A stretch of DNA of 64,000 nucleotides, from contig JAQPZY010001471.1 in the NCBI GenBank assembly GCA_029931535.1, forward strand, positions 1,478,501 through 1,542,500, read 5' to 3'. The stretch comes from Margaritifera margaritifera (lineage: Eukaryota; Mollusca; Bivalvia; Unionida; Margaritiferidae). Position numbers and translations under genes: made by a program. A model generated the notes under the pieces. The model was given only the letters and a program-made list of their open reading frames with translations, was not told where the DNA came from and did not search any database. Shown here one piece after another: positions 1 to 11,964 of the stretch; position 1 is the first letter of the stretch, and every line of letters begins with the position of its first letter.

Positions 1-102
1 TCAGGATCGAAGAAATGATGTGCTAAACACTGATCTCTGTCAGTCGTTAAAAATGGTCAGAGAATAATGCTTTATAAATTGTCTTTAGGTGTCATCAACT
101 AA

Positions 103-375
103 CTACCGTCTGAAACAGGTACCTTTTATTTCCGCCAATTTGCAGCGTTTCTTGAATCCTTTCAAACGTATGGCTGAGTTCAGATTTATTTCAAATTTTA
201 CCCTTCCTATGATTGATTCTAACACAGCTACTTCATATAATGAGTCGCCAGGTCTTGTTTTAAATCGAACTTTGACCTCTATAAATTGTTTCTGTTTTTG
301 ATCAATAATTGATACTAGATCTTCAAGATGTACTGTAAATTTGGCCGAAATACAAGTTTGTATATTTACTTTCAT
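103..375 (-). CDS. Possible host exon, unrecognised
   Basis: A 90-codon open frame begins at an ATG at 375. On the minus strand it runs into an AG|GTACCTG splice-donor-like site (GT at 122-121), so an exon of 375-123 continuing leftwards out of the window is conceivable. The predicted segment is mixed polar and hydrophobic (for example VHLEDLVSIIDQKQKQ) with no motif I recognise. Open frames of this length occur by chance in AT-rich DNA, so this is only a candidate. Confidence 0.2.
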   Translation of the reverse strand: MKVNIQTCISAKFTVHLEDLVSIIDQKQKQFIEVKVRFKTRPGDSLYEVAVLESIIGRVKFEINLNSAIRLKGFKKRCKLAEIKGTCFRR

Positions 376-999
376 ACAATTAATAATTTATTCCTTCTTC
401 ATACTACACTGGTTTAGCATCCTGCTATCAGAGCTGATTGTGCTTATTTCAATGTTAGTACCATTGAATGTAATCTGTAAATATGCATATTTTCTGAAAC
501 GTTGAAATAAATATGTTTTAATCTTTGAAATCAACAAATTAACACGTGTGTTCTCTTGAATGTTGATCTTTTACACAACTTGCTTTAATCACAATTTTTA
601 TCTCGTTCAAACTTGTACACAAAGAGGCGTTATCTGTTGATATCGGCAATGTTGCGTACATGTTAAACTCGTGAAATATTTCTTTCACCTCTCTGAAAAC
701 TGTTTAATTCAATACAATTTTGCTTTGTGCTATTATTGACGATATGCAAAAAATTTAAGTTTGATAGTAACCCCACTGCTTTCACCGTTTTGCTTCACAA
801 ATTGTGTTCACAATCTGACTGGTTTTGTAACTCTTTAATTCATACTCTCGAATCTGACTGATCTACTAAATATGTTATCGTATCCATATGCCAGTGTATT
901 GGTGTGAAAATATTATAGTGCGTTAGAAATATTGGACTTTTTATTTTATCACTGTACGGGTGTGTTACTTTGATAGTGTAAATGCCCAAATATTATTTA
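376..999. other. Intergenic, nothing recognised
   Basis: AT-rich sequence with stops in all frames. No repeat, RNA or gene was seen. Confidence 0.5.
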
Positions 1000-1320
1000 C
1001 TCCTGATCTTGGAAGAATGTATCGCATTTGCTCGCGTACATCGCGTACTCAAAATGCAAACAGCGCATAACCAGATTAGTCTCGTGTAACCAGACATCTC
1101 GCGTGGCTCGGTGGGATCTCCACCACACGCGAGAGGTATGGTTGAACGAGGCACAGACCCAGATCTGCCGTGGAATAATGTATCGGTAGATGCCGGTCCG
1201 CGATGTTAGTTTTACCATTTGTTTTCAAGCGAAGACAATAAACCCCTGATCTTCCCTTGCATTATGCGACACGAGATCCTGATTTCTTCTGTTTGCAGTG
1301 GGTGATATATTTTTTCCAGT
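1000..1320. repeat. Diverged relative of the two-hairpin MITE family
   Basis: The stretch shares words with the MITE copies at 11415, 36637 and 52600: CAGACCCAGATCTGCCGT near 1155, and further right a CATTATGCGAC core followed by TTTGCAG. It also holds its own inverted repeat around 1097-1135, with CTCGCGTG facing CACGCGAG. The family's terminal repeats are not clearly preserved, so the boundaries are approximate. Confidence 0.4.
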
Positions 1321-2111
1321 ATATGTTCTCTATCCATTACTCACTTCTTACTTCAGGATTATTCCCGATATAAACGGAAGCTGTGTTGGCACCAATAATT
1401 TTTAAATTGCGTGCGATTCTTTTTAAGGGATAGCTTTCTTTCCTTCCTCGAGATCAGTAACTTGTGCAGGCTCTGGCCACATGTTGAATATGAAATAAGT
1501 ACTTTTTTACCTACCACGACAGGTGTTAACCGTATTTTCTGCTTGAGCCATTCATAGATGACAAAGAGATAAGCACAACATCATTGTTTGAAAATCAATT
1601 CCTACCACTTAAACCACAGAATTAATTTCCTTTTCATAAACCAAGCTGTTACCAATAGAATTTCGCGTGGATAGCTCGATCTCAGGTCGACACAGAGAAC
1701 TGATTTGTGAGGATTTCAAGTTTTCCTAAAAGGTAAGTCCTCTTCAATTTTCATGTCTATACCTGAAGCAACATTTTATTATCCGGTATATAATTGTTGA
1801 AAGTAAACAAAAATACATATATAAATTTATATCTTGCCTTTTCACTAAAGTTTTGGTGTCCAATGCACAAAAAGGTTGGGTTTGACTATAGCTTTCAGTC
1901 AGAATAAAAGCAGCAAGGAGTCAACAGTACAATAGCGCATGCAAACATTCGGCTGCAAGAAGGTGTACCTGTTTTCTTCTTATTCGACAACACTTATCGC
2001 ATCTGGTCGTTTTATTTTTGTCATAATGTTTATTATGATGAGACACTAAACTTTATAATGACATATATAATTAAAAAAATAATCAGTCAGGTTAGAGAGT
2101 TATAATTATTT

Positions 2112-2205
2112 CAAAGAAGGAATTGAACCCGCGCTATGAGTAACGGGATCCTTCGCCTAGCTCTCATGCACCAGCTCTCTAATACACTCGGCCATGCGCT
2201 CATCC
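2112..2205 (-). repeat. tRNA-derived SINE fragment
   Basis: Read on the minus strand, a tRNA-like head is visible. An A-box-like TGGCCGAGTG lies near 2193-2184 and a B-box-like GGTTCAATTCC near 2129-2119, spaced as in a tRNA with a long variable arm (Leu/Ser type). Pairing of the arms is poor and no clear anticodon stem was found, so a pol III-promoted SINE or tRNA relic is more likely than a functional tRNA. Confidence 0.45.
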
Positions 2206-3673
2206 CCCCCAAAAGGTTGGATCAAGGTCGAAAGAAAGGGCTCGAGATGCACGAGAACCAGCTCGCTAGGAAAGCGGATATCAGCTCTCAGTTATATACA
2301 CAAACCAACTGAATTTCAATTTATAAATGATTATGAACATGAAATTATAATTACAAATTTTACATATATATATGTCGAACAGATATAAGTTTTTCGAGTC
2401 AGAATTACATTTTTTACAGTAAATTAATAAGTATTACAAATCCAGAAGTAACTGCTTTAAAACAAACAACAACAAACATTTAGAAATTCCATCAGAATTT
2501 CGCACATTAGCATTCTCGCAAAGCACCAATGCTTATAGATTATCGCATCTTGATTGTTTTTAATCAAATATCTTTACGTCAGATTCAGAATTTGAAAACA
2601 ACAGGCATATCTTTAAAGATATATCGCAAAAGCAAGAAGACGGAGTTTTTGAAAGGTTTTTAAAGTTGTCAAGACAAATCACTTGAGGTTCGTTATGTTT
2701 AACTCGTTTTAACCGGATTAAGAATAGTTCGCAAATCTTTTCCCTCCATTTGCTGCTACAGTAAATAGCTTTTAAAATACGGTACTACTTATACACTAGA
2801 AGCAAAATAAGCTCCTGGAAAAAGCAGTTTGTCCATTTAAAAAAAAAACAAATTGCTTTTAATAGAAAATGTTTATCTACAAAATGCTTACATAAATTGA
2901 AAAGGAAGTCGGAAAGGCGAACGTGGGTAGGGTCATCTATTTTAGGCTTCATTACAACAATAGTTCATATGACGTACACATTTTATTATTTCATCACTTA
3001 GAGGCTTCTTTCTAATCTCTCTTTGGAGGTTATTGATGTAGAAATATGAGTGCTTGTGCAAGTGACGAGTACAAGTACAAGACAGACATGAAAAACTCTA
3101 CCAATACTTCATTATGTTACCTGATTTTTTGTTAGGAGTAATATTTAATAGCAGAAGGCTCTTTAAATAGTAATGAATTATTATATTGCACCATTTTAAA
3201 AAATATCACGTGTATATTCGTGTGGCACGTAGGGAAAAGTCCAGTAAATCGACCACGTATGATTGAACACCATATGTAAAACATGTTCGATGCCTTAGGA
3301 GCATTGATCTGTCAGGGAAAGGATCAGTTGTCGAGCAACATTATTCGTCAGTAGTGACCGGGATGACCAGAAGTTACCGTAATGATTTTTTTCACATAAA
3401 AGCTGTCCAATATTATTTATAATCTCATTTGTCTTGTTAATGTCGATACCGTAAAGCTACCCGAGAGTCCTCATGGCTCATTTATTGTCGAAATGAATAG
3501 TTCTGTCTAAGCTATAGGAACTTACTTACGCAGATGTACCTTGAGCGACTTAGGGTTATTGCTGTTGCTGTTGTTGTTTTTGTTTTCTGTGCACAATTGT
3601 TTGTTGGTGATGAGGACAAGTCAGACTTTAGAAGTGCATTCATACTTGCCCATACACATTTAATTACTTGTGG
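2206..3673. other. Intergenic, nothing recognised
   Basis: AT-rich sequence with short A and T runs. No supported gene or clear repeat unit was seen. Confidence 0.5.
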
Positions 3674-3681
3674 GTGTTAAC

Positions 3682-3944
3682 CAGTGGCGGCGCGAGGTCG
3701 ATCGGCGGAGGGGGGGGGGATTGCTCCCGGGCGGGTGAGGGGGAGCTGTCGGGAGCTTTTATTTTGCAGCTGAAACCGGGGCTTAGATGGGGGGGGGGGG
3801 GGGGTTGAGGTTAGCAACTGACATAAAAACTTCTCTGTGGCAAAGTAGGAGCGCCACTAAAGAACATTGCCCGCGGGCGCCTCGGTAGGGGCCCTACTAA
3901 TGAATAATTGCCCGCGGGCGCCTCGAACCCTCGCGCCTCCACTG
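3682..3944. mobile_element. hAT-type foldback MITE with perfect 8-bp target duplication
   Basis: A 263-bp GC-rich element with terminal inverted repeats, starting CAGTGGCGGCGCGAGG and ending CCTCGCGCCTCCACTG. It is flanked by the perfect direct repeat GTGTTAAC (3674-3681 and 3945-3952). An 8-bp duplication with CAGTGGCG-type ends is characteristic of hAT transposons. There is no coding capacity and the interior carries two long G runs. It would be mobilised in trans by an unidentified hAT transposase. Confidence 0.85.
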
Positions 3945-4177
3945 GTGTTAACCCAAAATATCAAAAATCAAGGGGCTATAAATGTTTTATATACTCTTTT
4001 CGCACGATGTCATCAACAGCCATTTTAGTAGGCGACTGATTTTACCATTGATTATATATAGTGAGTACGGTATTTGAAAGAAAATCTTTGAATCTTTTAA
4101 GAAAATATAAAACACATCTATTGGAAGAAGAAAAAAATACGTTTACTGAGTTTGTAGTTTCAGAATACCTTGTTAAG

Positions 4178-4344
4178 TACCCTATATACTCGCGTATAAA
4201 TCGGGTCCAAATGCAAACAACATACACCCCGATCTGCCGTCGCAAAATGTTTGTTCTACTGATTAGTCCCTACATTATGCGACGGCAGATCTGGGTCTAT
4301 TCAGTTTGCAGTTGGTATTGATTTATACGCGAGTATAGACGGTA
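4178..4344. mobile_element. Two-hairpin MITE, internally deleted copy
   Basis: The ends read TACCCTATATACTCGCGTAT and, inverted, ATACGCGAGTATAGACGGTA. The element is bounded by TA, as in Tc1/mariner-like insertions. It is 167 bp against about 220 bp for its relatives, because one arm of each of the two internal palindromes is missing. No coding capacity. Confidence 0.75.
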
Positions 4345-4573
4345 TGTCGAATTTTGTTCGACTTACTTAGCACCAGTTGCCATCTTTTCCTAAGCACAGG
4401 CTTATCTGGCTTAAAATCAACTGTATTGGTCTTACTGGGAAGGACCTGTAGGAGTTAGGTTAAAGATAATTGAGTCGTCATATTCCTGTCGAGTTTAATT
4501 ATCGTTCAGGTAGGTTTTATTTGGGACTGCAACACAAAAATTCTCAAATTTGAGGCACAGCTCAGACTTTGAT

Positions 4574-4783
4574 TCGTTTATATGGATGTTATCAGGCCGT
4601 TTATGTGGATGTTATCAGGCTGTTTATGTGTATGTTATCTGGCCGTTCATGTGGATGTTATCAGGCCGTTTATGTGGATGTTATCAGACCGTTTGTGTGG
4701 ATGTTATCAGGTCGTTCATGTGGATGTTATCATGCCGTTTATGTGAATGTTACCAGGCCGTTTATGCAGATGTTATTAGGTCA
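4574..4783. repeat. 23-bp minisatellite, about nine copies
   Basis: Degenerate tandem units containing GTTTATGTGGATGTTATCAG. The period is 23 bp, not a multiple of three, yet two frames stay open. The resulting MLSGRLCGCYQ-like ORFs are a by-product of the repeat and not evidence of a gene. Confidence 0.85.
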
Positions 4784-7700
4784 GGTTTCGTCCATTCCAT
4801 TTTGTTGTTGTTGTTGTAATACAGCAAGCGTATCCCCTGAAACCAGGCTTCCACCCAATTTAGTGAATTAAAAGCACACTCGCCCAATCCCTTCTTCCCA
4901 GATTTATTAGTAATCTTAATATTTGCAAATTTACGGGTGTTTTATTGTTTAAGAACATGTACTTTTTCTGTCTGTTCGGGACAGACACGGCCTTCTTATG
5001 TTGTTATCAGGCAGAAACAATCTGAATACACTAAAGACAATGTGATAAAACCTGTCCGTTCCACTGTCCGCCCAAAATAAGACCACTCACGTTTGAATAA
5101 CTTGAGCATTTGGTCATTCATCATTCCATTTGCTTTTCAATGCGCAAAATGCATATTCTAAAATTAGACAACTTGAAATTGTGACCAATTTCCTAAGTCG
5201 GATTAGAAGTTCTAGTTATGCGAAAGCGAGAGGGGTGGTGGTGGCGCTCATTTGGTAGTGTACGGTAATATGTATTTTGTCACCGTAGACGCTTTTTTCA
5301 CTAAACGTCATTTTAAAACGTAAGTTCTATATAACACTGCGGTGTAATTTCACTTACTACAAAGTGAGAAATGATTTGACGATAAAATAGAAAGTTTTTT
5401 AATTTAAATTTAAGGTTGTTTGACTATGGGAAAAAGAAATTTAAATATTGCGACGCTAGTGTGCTCAGAGGCTGCTTTCTATCTTCGTTTTGCTGACATA
5501 ACTTATCAAGAATGATGATTAAACAGTTAAACAGTTTTAAACATGTAGCCAATTAAGTAGTCAAAAGCTAGCTTCGCGGATCTAAAAAAAAAGTAAACAA
5601 CCAACTAAACAACTGCTTTTTTATATTAACTTAGATACAAGAAATTATTAATTCTACACCTGTCTTACTTTTCGGCACCATAATAAATACAGTTGAAATT
5701 CTTTTTGGTAGCCACCTAAGAGATGAACAAAGTTTGGCTGTTTATTGGAGCTGGTTGCTGAAGGGGGATAGTATATTACGATGCAAACAACAGAAGAGAA
5801 GTGTATAAGCTGGCTGGATATGAGAGGATTTATTATTATTATTATTATTATTTTATTTTTTTAAATTTTTAAAAAAAATTATCCAGTGATGAGCTGATTG
5901 TTTTTCAGCTTGCTACTTTCTCTTTCTGAGGAAATTATACAACGTAAACGCCACTGAACGATTGATGATCGTTTTTAACAACGTGCTCGATGCTTCGTTT
6001 TAAATTATGTGCCTTCATAAATCTTGCATGACTTTTGTGGCAAATGTTATATTTTCAGTTATCCCAAGAAAATCCCGTAATTATCTGACTAAGGAATTTT
6101 AAAGGTAATTTAAAACATACAAATTATAAGTAAATTGGTTCACTAGATTCACTTGGATTCTAGGTAACACCGCATTTTCTAGATTGTTTTCATAGTGCAA
6201 CAAAAGTTCTTAAAGTTAAGGCACCATCTAGCCTTTGATTTTGCTCATAACTCACTTGAGGTAGGTGTTCTTCAACAAATGATACACCTCACTTTTTTTA
6301 AAAGGGCTACTTGATTTAAGAGGGACAGACGCCATCTTCGTATTGTTGTCATCAACATCGAGTCGTGTGAGAAAGTTGACTTGGAATATTTAAAAAAAAA
6401 AAAAAATTAGGGTAAAATTTCATATTCCAACCAAACCCAAAAGGATACCAAACTTACTCTATAATACATCCACATACGGTCATTCCCATTTATGTTTTTT
6501 TAAAAAAAGTACAACCAATTGTCCGAATCATCTGAAATCACTCACTCTATATACTGAGGCCATTTTCTTCAGTTCACTTACTGATCTTTTTCGAGCTTGT
6601 TTTGCCTTGGTTTGCTTGTTTAAGAGCACAGTTTGTCACTAATCACGCCAGCATCTATCAGTCATTTTAACACTAACATTTTATTTTATAACCATCGAAG
6701 AATCCAATTTAGCCTCGCGTAACATATAACTTGATAATAAAAGAGCCGAAAATTTTGCAGACAATTTAATTTTACGGTTTTACTAAAGTTTTCGGAAGAA
6801 AATTAAAATAACACAATGCTTTTTTCTGTGCGACGGGTGCTTAAATTGTTATCTCCGCAATCAGTATTTATCGGCATTCAGTATTTGATGCCGATTAAGC
6901 AATAAACTCACTATACATGTTCTAAGTGAGATACTATACGGTTAGAGTTTTATGAACTGAAGTAGGTTGAAGCAAAATATGGACCTCATAGTATCATTTG
7001 AAACCAACCGTAGGACATTTACGCACTTAAGGGGTTTCTTCCAAGGTTTTTGCTTTTTCCTATTTACTATAGTATTTAAAATGTCCAAACGCATGTTTTA
7101 CTTTGCCGAAAGTCCGATCGTCAAGCACCCAGTCGTTTTCTATAAAATAGGTCAAAATAAGCGTGCTCACTTCGTATGCATACTTTCCGTAAATCTTCGG
7201 AAGCCGAGCGTGTGTAACGTCAGAGGCGGGCGACGGACAGCAGCGCTCGACCGCTAATGTGGGAAGTTAATGCCGGATGCACGCTAGTTTTAGGAGAAAA
7301 AATGCCAACATACTCTGCTGCATACAACCTCTCAAAGTTGATGTGTAAACAAGTCACATGATATGACCTCTCATCGTCGATGGGTACTTATGTCTTTCAA
7401 GGTCTTTTGATGCTGTTACGTCTGCAGGCTATATTTTATACAATTGCGTAGAGAGGGTGAACAATCAGTGCAATCCTTCGACAAAGCAGGTTTGATTTCA
7501 TTTTAAGAAGCATTGAAAACATATGATGATTTCTGTTTTTCAACTTTAAACTCTTAGGTTAATGATCAAAGGGAACTTAAGTTCTAAACAAAGTGGTTTT
7601 CTTTCCCTAATACTTGCCCAGAAATTAGAATAATGTCTACAAAATCAGCACCTCGAAGATATGTACTATTTTTGGGGTATCAAATACCTTTCAAAAATAA

Positions 7701-8219
7701 GAGTGAAGTTATATTTCTGGACATCATAAGTTCATATTTTAATATTGCCGATAGTGTTTAATATGTGTTCAGAAATTTTCATTATTATTTCAGAACCCGT
7801 ATTGACCTATGCAAGGTCGACGGAAATAATTTAGGTGTAAACTATAGGGCTTGGTGTAACTTGTGAAGACAAATTTTTACTAAGTACGGCGTTTAATGTG
7901 ACAACCCTGTTCGGCTAAGTTATGTAATACTTTCTATTTATGTAAACATAATAGCTAGGGTTCATTTTAATATTCGCTACATAACTTGTATTCAAATTTT
8001 ACCTTTTTCCATGCATTATCAAGTTTTGATCAAAATATGCAATTACTAGCTGCTCCGAAATAAAGGTCTTATTTAAAACTGAATCTGAACATAGTCTAGC
8101 ATGCTATTCATAGGAAAGAAATGGAACATTTAGCTTTTCATGATACAATAATTTATATAAGAAGTAACGTCAACAAAATAAATAAATAAAACAGAGAATT
8201 TTTATAGGTAACATTATAT
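4784..8219. other. Intergenic; ATT microsatellite only
   Basis: A short (ATT)n tract lies at about 5829-5851. A 96-codon open frame at 6967-7257 ends in a GC-richer patch with GAGGCGGGCGACGG but has no recognisable domain. I see no supported gene. Confidence 0.45.
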
Positions 8220-8361
8220 AAGGACCATCTGCTTATAAGGGTAAAGGTCCATAGGTCCCATTTATACATAAATTTAAACATGTATATAAAGACGACCTGT
8301 TTATAAAGACCACTTCCAGATTGTCCTCAGAGTAGTCTTTTCAGACAGGTTTGACTATACC
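8220..8361. repeat. Probable dispersed repeat fragment with TTATAAAGACCAC motifs
   Basis: Reiterated, partly inverted words (AAGGACCATCTGCTTATAAGG, TTTATAAAGACCAC, CAGACAGGTTTGACTATA) resemble ends of a dispersed element. The boundaries and class are not determinable here. Confidence 0.3.
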
Positions 8362-8644
8362 TTGTTAACAGATCTACATTTCGCTATGAATTTTCAATGA
8401 TTAGAACTTATTTGTTTTGGCGAAAATCGATACAATATGAATTACACACAAAATCTCGATTGCTTGGACGACCTGAAATCAGTGAATTGCCGGTGAATTG
8501 AAGTTAACAAACATATCACTGAGACGGCAAAGATTAGATTCGGTAGATAGCTTGAGCGAGCCATCTTCGTGTACACCATGTGGTCCTTAGATGAAAAAGA
8601 TTTCAAATTGTAAAAGCTATTGAAATTGAGTGTATTTAATAACC

Positions 8645-8932
8645 ATCTAATGCATATTTATGAGCTCAATTTCACAGTCAACGATTTTCTTTAATACATT
8701 TTCTTTTTTTATTCTATCTTTGTTGAAAAATTACATAATCGTCTAATGCATATTTATGGGCTCAATTTCACAGTCAACGATTTTCTTTAATACGTTTTCT
8801 TTTTTGATTCTATCTTTGTTGAAAAATTACATAACGGTCTAATGCATATTTATGAGCTCAATTTCACAGTCAACGATTTTCTTTAATACATTTTCTTCTT
8901 TGATTCTATCCCGGTTGAAAAGTTATGTAACA
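8645..8932. repeat. 96-bp tandem repeat, three copies
   Basis: Three consecutive units each begin CTAATGCATATTTATG (8647, 8743, 8839). The units are nearly identical; the third has drifted at its end. Nothing coding is inside. Confidence 0.9.
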
Positions 8933-9138
8933 CAATTATTAGTGAAAGTCTTGTCATGCGTGCATAAATTGTAAATTATTATGGTTTCCCTATGCCTACG
9001 TGAGCAAACACTCGTAACAATAGGAACAAATACCAGCATATTAAAAAGGGTGATTCTCCAAATCTCCTGTAATATGAAAATCTTTATATTTACACCAGTC
9101 TCATATTAAGCATACTGAAGGTAAACATAGGCGTGTAC

Positions 9139-9140
<2 letters not shown>

Positions 9141-9235
<95 letters not shown>
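9141..9235. repeat. (GA)n microsatellite
   Basis: About 95 bp of GA interrupted once by AAAGA. The Leu-Ser ORF on the minus strand over it is an artefact. Confidence 0.98.
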
Positions 9236-9236
<1 letters not shown>

Positions 9237-9299
9237 ATAACTTGGGGCTTAGGTGAGACCGAAATAAACGAATAAATATAAAATATATTAAGTTCCATG

Positions 9300-9575
9300 A
9301 CCATACGGCTATACCTCGGTTTTATTTGCTACCTCAGACTATTATACACCTCTCTGCATATTGGTGTTCCATTACTGTAAACCAGCGTCAGCATATATAT
9401 TAATGTTAATAGAGGAACAACAAAAACAACAACAACAACAACAACAACAAACTAAACAAAAAATATATATATTTTTAATTCATCAACATCCATAATCTCT
9501 ATATTGTTCGTGTATAATGCTATTTTCCATTACTGTAATTCCGGGTCCGTTACTGTATTTCCTCTCCATTACTGT
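9300..9575. repeat. Diverged direct duplication, copy 1
   Basis: It contains GGTGTTCCATTACT, then a (CAA)n tract (about 9419-9450), then several CCATTACTGTA words. The same order recurs in 9700-9965. Confidence 0.65.
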
Positions 9576-9699
9576 ACAAAAATATTTTAAATCAAAACTT
9601 AGAAAAATAAAAACAATGAATAAAAAGTCTCCAAACTAGAGACTGAAATAAATACATAAATAAATAAATATAATTATGGTTAGTTAAATGACTATACGT

Positions 9700-9965
9700 C
9701 GTGTTTAAATTTGCAACCATAGTATAGTATATCCTACTGTATATTCAAGTGGTGTTCCATTACTTTACACCAGAGCCATCAATTTTCATATTAACGTTAA
9801 TGGATAAACAACAGCAACAACTACAACAACAACAACAAAATGTACACATTTTTTAAAAAAATTCAACAAAATCAATACTGTGTGTGCAAAATGCTTAATT
9901 TCTTGCTCCATTACTTCAATTTCTTTTACGTTACTGTATTTCATCTCCATTACCGTACATTACTG
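9700..9965. repeat. Diverged direct duplication, copy 2
   Basis: Partner of 9300-9575: the same GGTGTTCCATTACT start, (CAA)n tract and CCATTAC/CGTTACTGTA words, with substitutions and indels throughout. Confidence 0.65.
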
Positions 9966-10211
9966 TGTTTAGATACACCGCCCCGTCTGATCCACAAGTT
10001 TCAGAGCTGTCAAAATCAAGGAGTTCGTTCGGCAAAGGCTCAAGCTGGATTTCTGAGTGATCAAAATGTCAGTCCATACTCGAAACTTCAATGCTTATTT
10101 CTAAAATTACTAAATTCAGGCATAAATTGTTCACAACAAGGCCAACTAGCCAAATGCTTCAGGTGTCCTGTCTCTGACGACACAGAGTCACATGACCGGG
10201 AAGCTCATTGA
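9966..10211 (+). CDS. Possible host exon, unrecognised
   Basis: After a pyrimidine-rich stretch ending in TTTAG (about 9969) an open frame runs to a stop at 10211, with a cysteine-bearing end (NCSQQGQLAKCFRCPVSDD). The base composition is richer in GC than the surroundings. I do not recognise a family, and no partner exon was found. Confidence 0.2.
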   Translation, partial: CLDTPPRLIHKFQSCQNQGVRSAKAQAGFLSDQNVSPYSKLQCLFLKLLNSGINCSQQGQLAKCFRCPVSDDTESHDREAH

Positions 10212-10682
10212 TGTTCGGAACAGTCAAAAGATACGAGCGGCTGTAAGTATATAAGACGTATTTGACTACATTTTTAATGCTGAATATCAACAAAAAAAGC
10301 TAACTTTTAAAAATCACGGAAGACATGGAGAATTATTCGTCCCACACCCACCTTCCTTCTTGGCATCAATCTGAATCAATCATCTCTTTTACTCTGAAAG
10401 CTCTCTTTTAACCGTACAGTCGGAACATATCATCGGGCCTTTCCGACAGTGATCGGAAGAACACACCTGAAATATTACAGTCTCCGCAATTGCATACATT
10501 CGTGTGGCGTCACGTGACTCATCATCAGTGTTTATCAAGGCCACTTATCGATTGAGGTGGTTTCCTTTTGGCCAAACTTCTCGCAAGTTTGTCTTTCCAA
10601 GTTTGTAATTATTAGAAACGTTTCTTTTCACAAACCTGGGTGGATAATTCCATAAACGTGTAACGGTATCAATTATGTATTA

Positions 10683-11105
10683 GAAATGGGTGGAGTTTAA
10701 CGTGTTGTGAGTACTAGATTCAGAAGAAAAACAAACGGTAAGGCTTGCTGTGATTGTTTTATTTGCAAGAGTTTTAACTGTTGTTATTATAAGAAGAAAG
10801 CCAAGTCCCGTAGCTACTTTTAAATTATATCCATTTTTTTTTTTTGACAATTCTTTTTGTATTTTTTGTAAATTTTGTATGCCTGATATCAAGGTGAGAA
10901 TTTGTGAAAATTTATTCCTTGATCATTTTAGTTCTTCGCCTCAGTCTAATAATCTCTCCTACTTGCCGTGGAGTAGTTTTCCAGGTCTCACTTGGTCGAT
11001 CAAGGATGGATCTCTTGGACGGTATATGATGCACCTGCCGAAGTAGGGCATGAATTATATTTATTTAACAAAAATATTTATATTAGGATCTATGGGCCTG
11101 TATAA
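10683..11105. repeat. Segmental duplication A, copy 1
   Basis: Shares a colinear order of words with 12342-12735: GGGTGGA, a TGTTGTTATT...AGAAGAAA block, GGTGAGAATTT, CTAGTTCTT/TTAGTTCTTCGCC, GGTCTCA, GGATGGATCTCTTGGACGG, and AATATATTTA-AACAAAA at the end. The two copies have diverged strongly. Confidence 0.6.
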
Positions 11106-11414
11106 AACAACATCCTTACATAGATTAGATAGATGCGTGTACAGTTAAGCAACTTTCTATGTAATATTATGGCGCTAATTGCTGAAAACAAGATGTATGA
11201 ATACCTTTTGTCAGCTTCTGAAATAATTTTGGTAGGAAATAAAGAACACTTGTAGAAAGAGAAGTCATTGGAGGGAGGTGGGCAATGTATATGGATTTAA
11301 CCATGTCGGATTGATTTTTCAATACATAAACTGACCTCCAGGACACCGAAAGCTATTTTACAGACAGTTAATCAATTGAAATGGAGCATGAACATCCATT
11401 TGATGTTTCATGGC

Positions 11415-11634
11415 TACCGTATATACTCGCGTATAAGTATGGTCCAATTGCAAACTACATAGACCCTGATCTGCCGTCGCATAATGCACCGTGAGATCAG
11501 GGTATATGTTGCTTGTTCTACTGATTACGTCTAACAAACCGCGTAGACCCCGATATGCCGGCGGATGATGCGACGGCTGATCTGGGTCTATGCAGTTTGG
11601 AGTTGGATTCGTCTATACGCGAGTACAGACGGTA
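11415..11634. mobile_element. Two-hairpin MITE, full-length copy
   Basis: A 220-bp element bounded by TA, with terminal inverted repeats (left TACCGTATATACTCGCGTAT; right ATACGCGAGTACAGACGGTA). It contains two internal palindromes: one in which GACCCTGATCTGCCGTCGCA faces a partner ending GATCAGGGT, and a second built on GACCCCGATATGCCGGCG facing GATCTGGGTC. Non-coding. Confidence 0.88.
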
Positions 11635-11964
11635 TTTGTTTTAAAATCATGCTTTGTATTGATCAGTTATCTCTCGAACAGAGAGATATAACTTGGTATA
11701 CCACCTTCCATTCATTGGAGTGATTTGAAACCTAATAGTATCCGTGAGCATTGGTGTATACCTACCTGACTTTAATTTTTAATTATATATGATTGAGCTG
11801 AATTGTACGGAATTTATTACATAGTCTCTTTTTTGTTGGTTTAATCAAGGTATACACATGAAAACGGTCAGAATGACTTTTACTCAAATATTGCATAATA
11901 GGACAAATGTTACATTGGATATGCATTGACAACCACAACTGTGATCTCTCACATTTAGACCATG

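Noticed and set aside
4550..4871. Two overlapping 89- and 100-codon cysteine-rich ORFs
   Set aside because: They are products of the 23-bp minisatellite read in two frames, with no independent coding signal.
9101..9304. Leu/Ser-repeat ORF
   Set aside because: It is the translation of the GA microsatellite.
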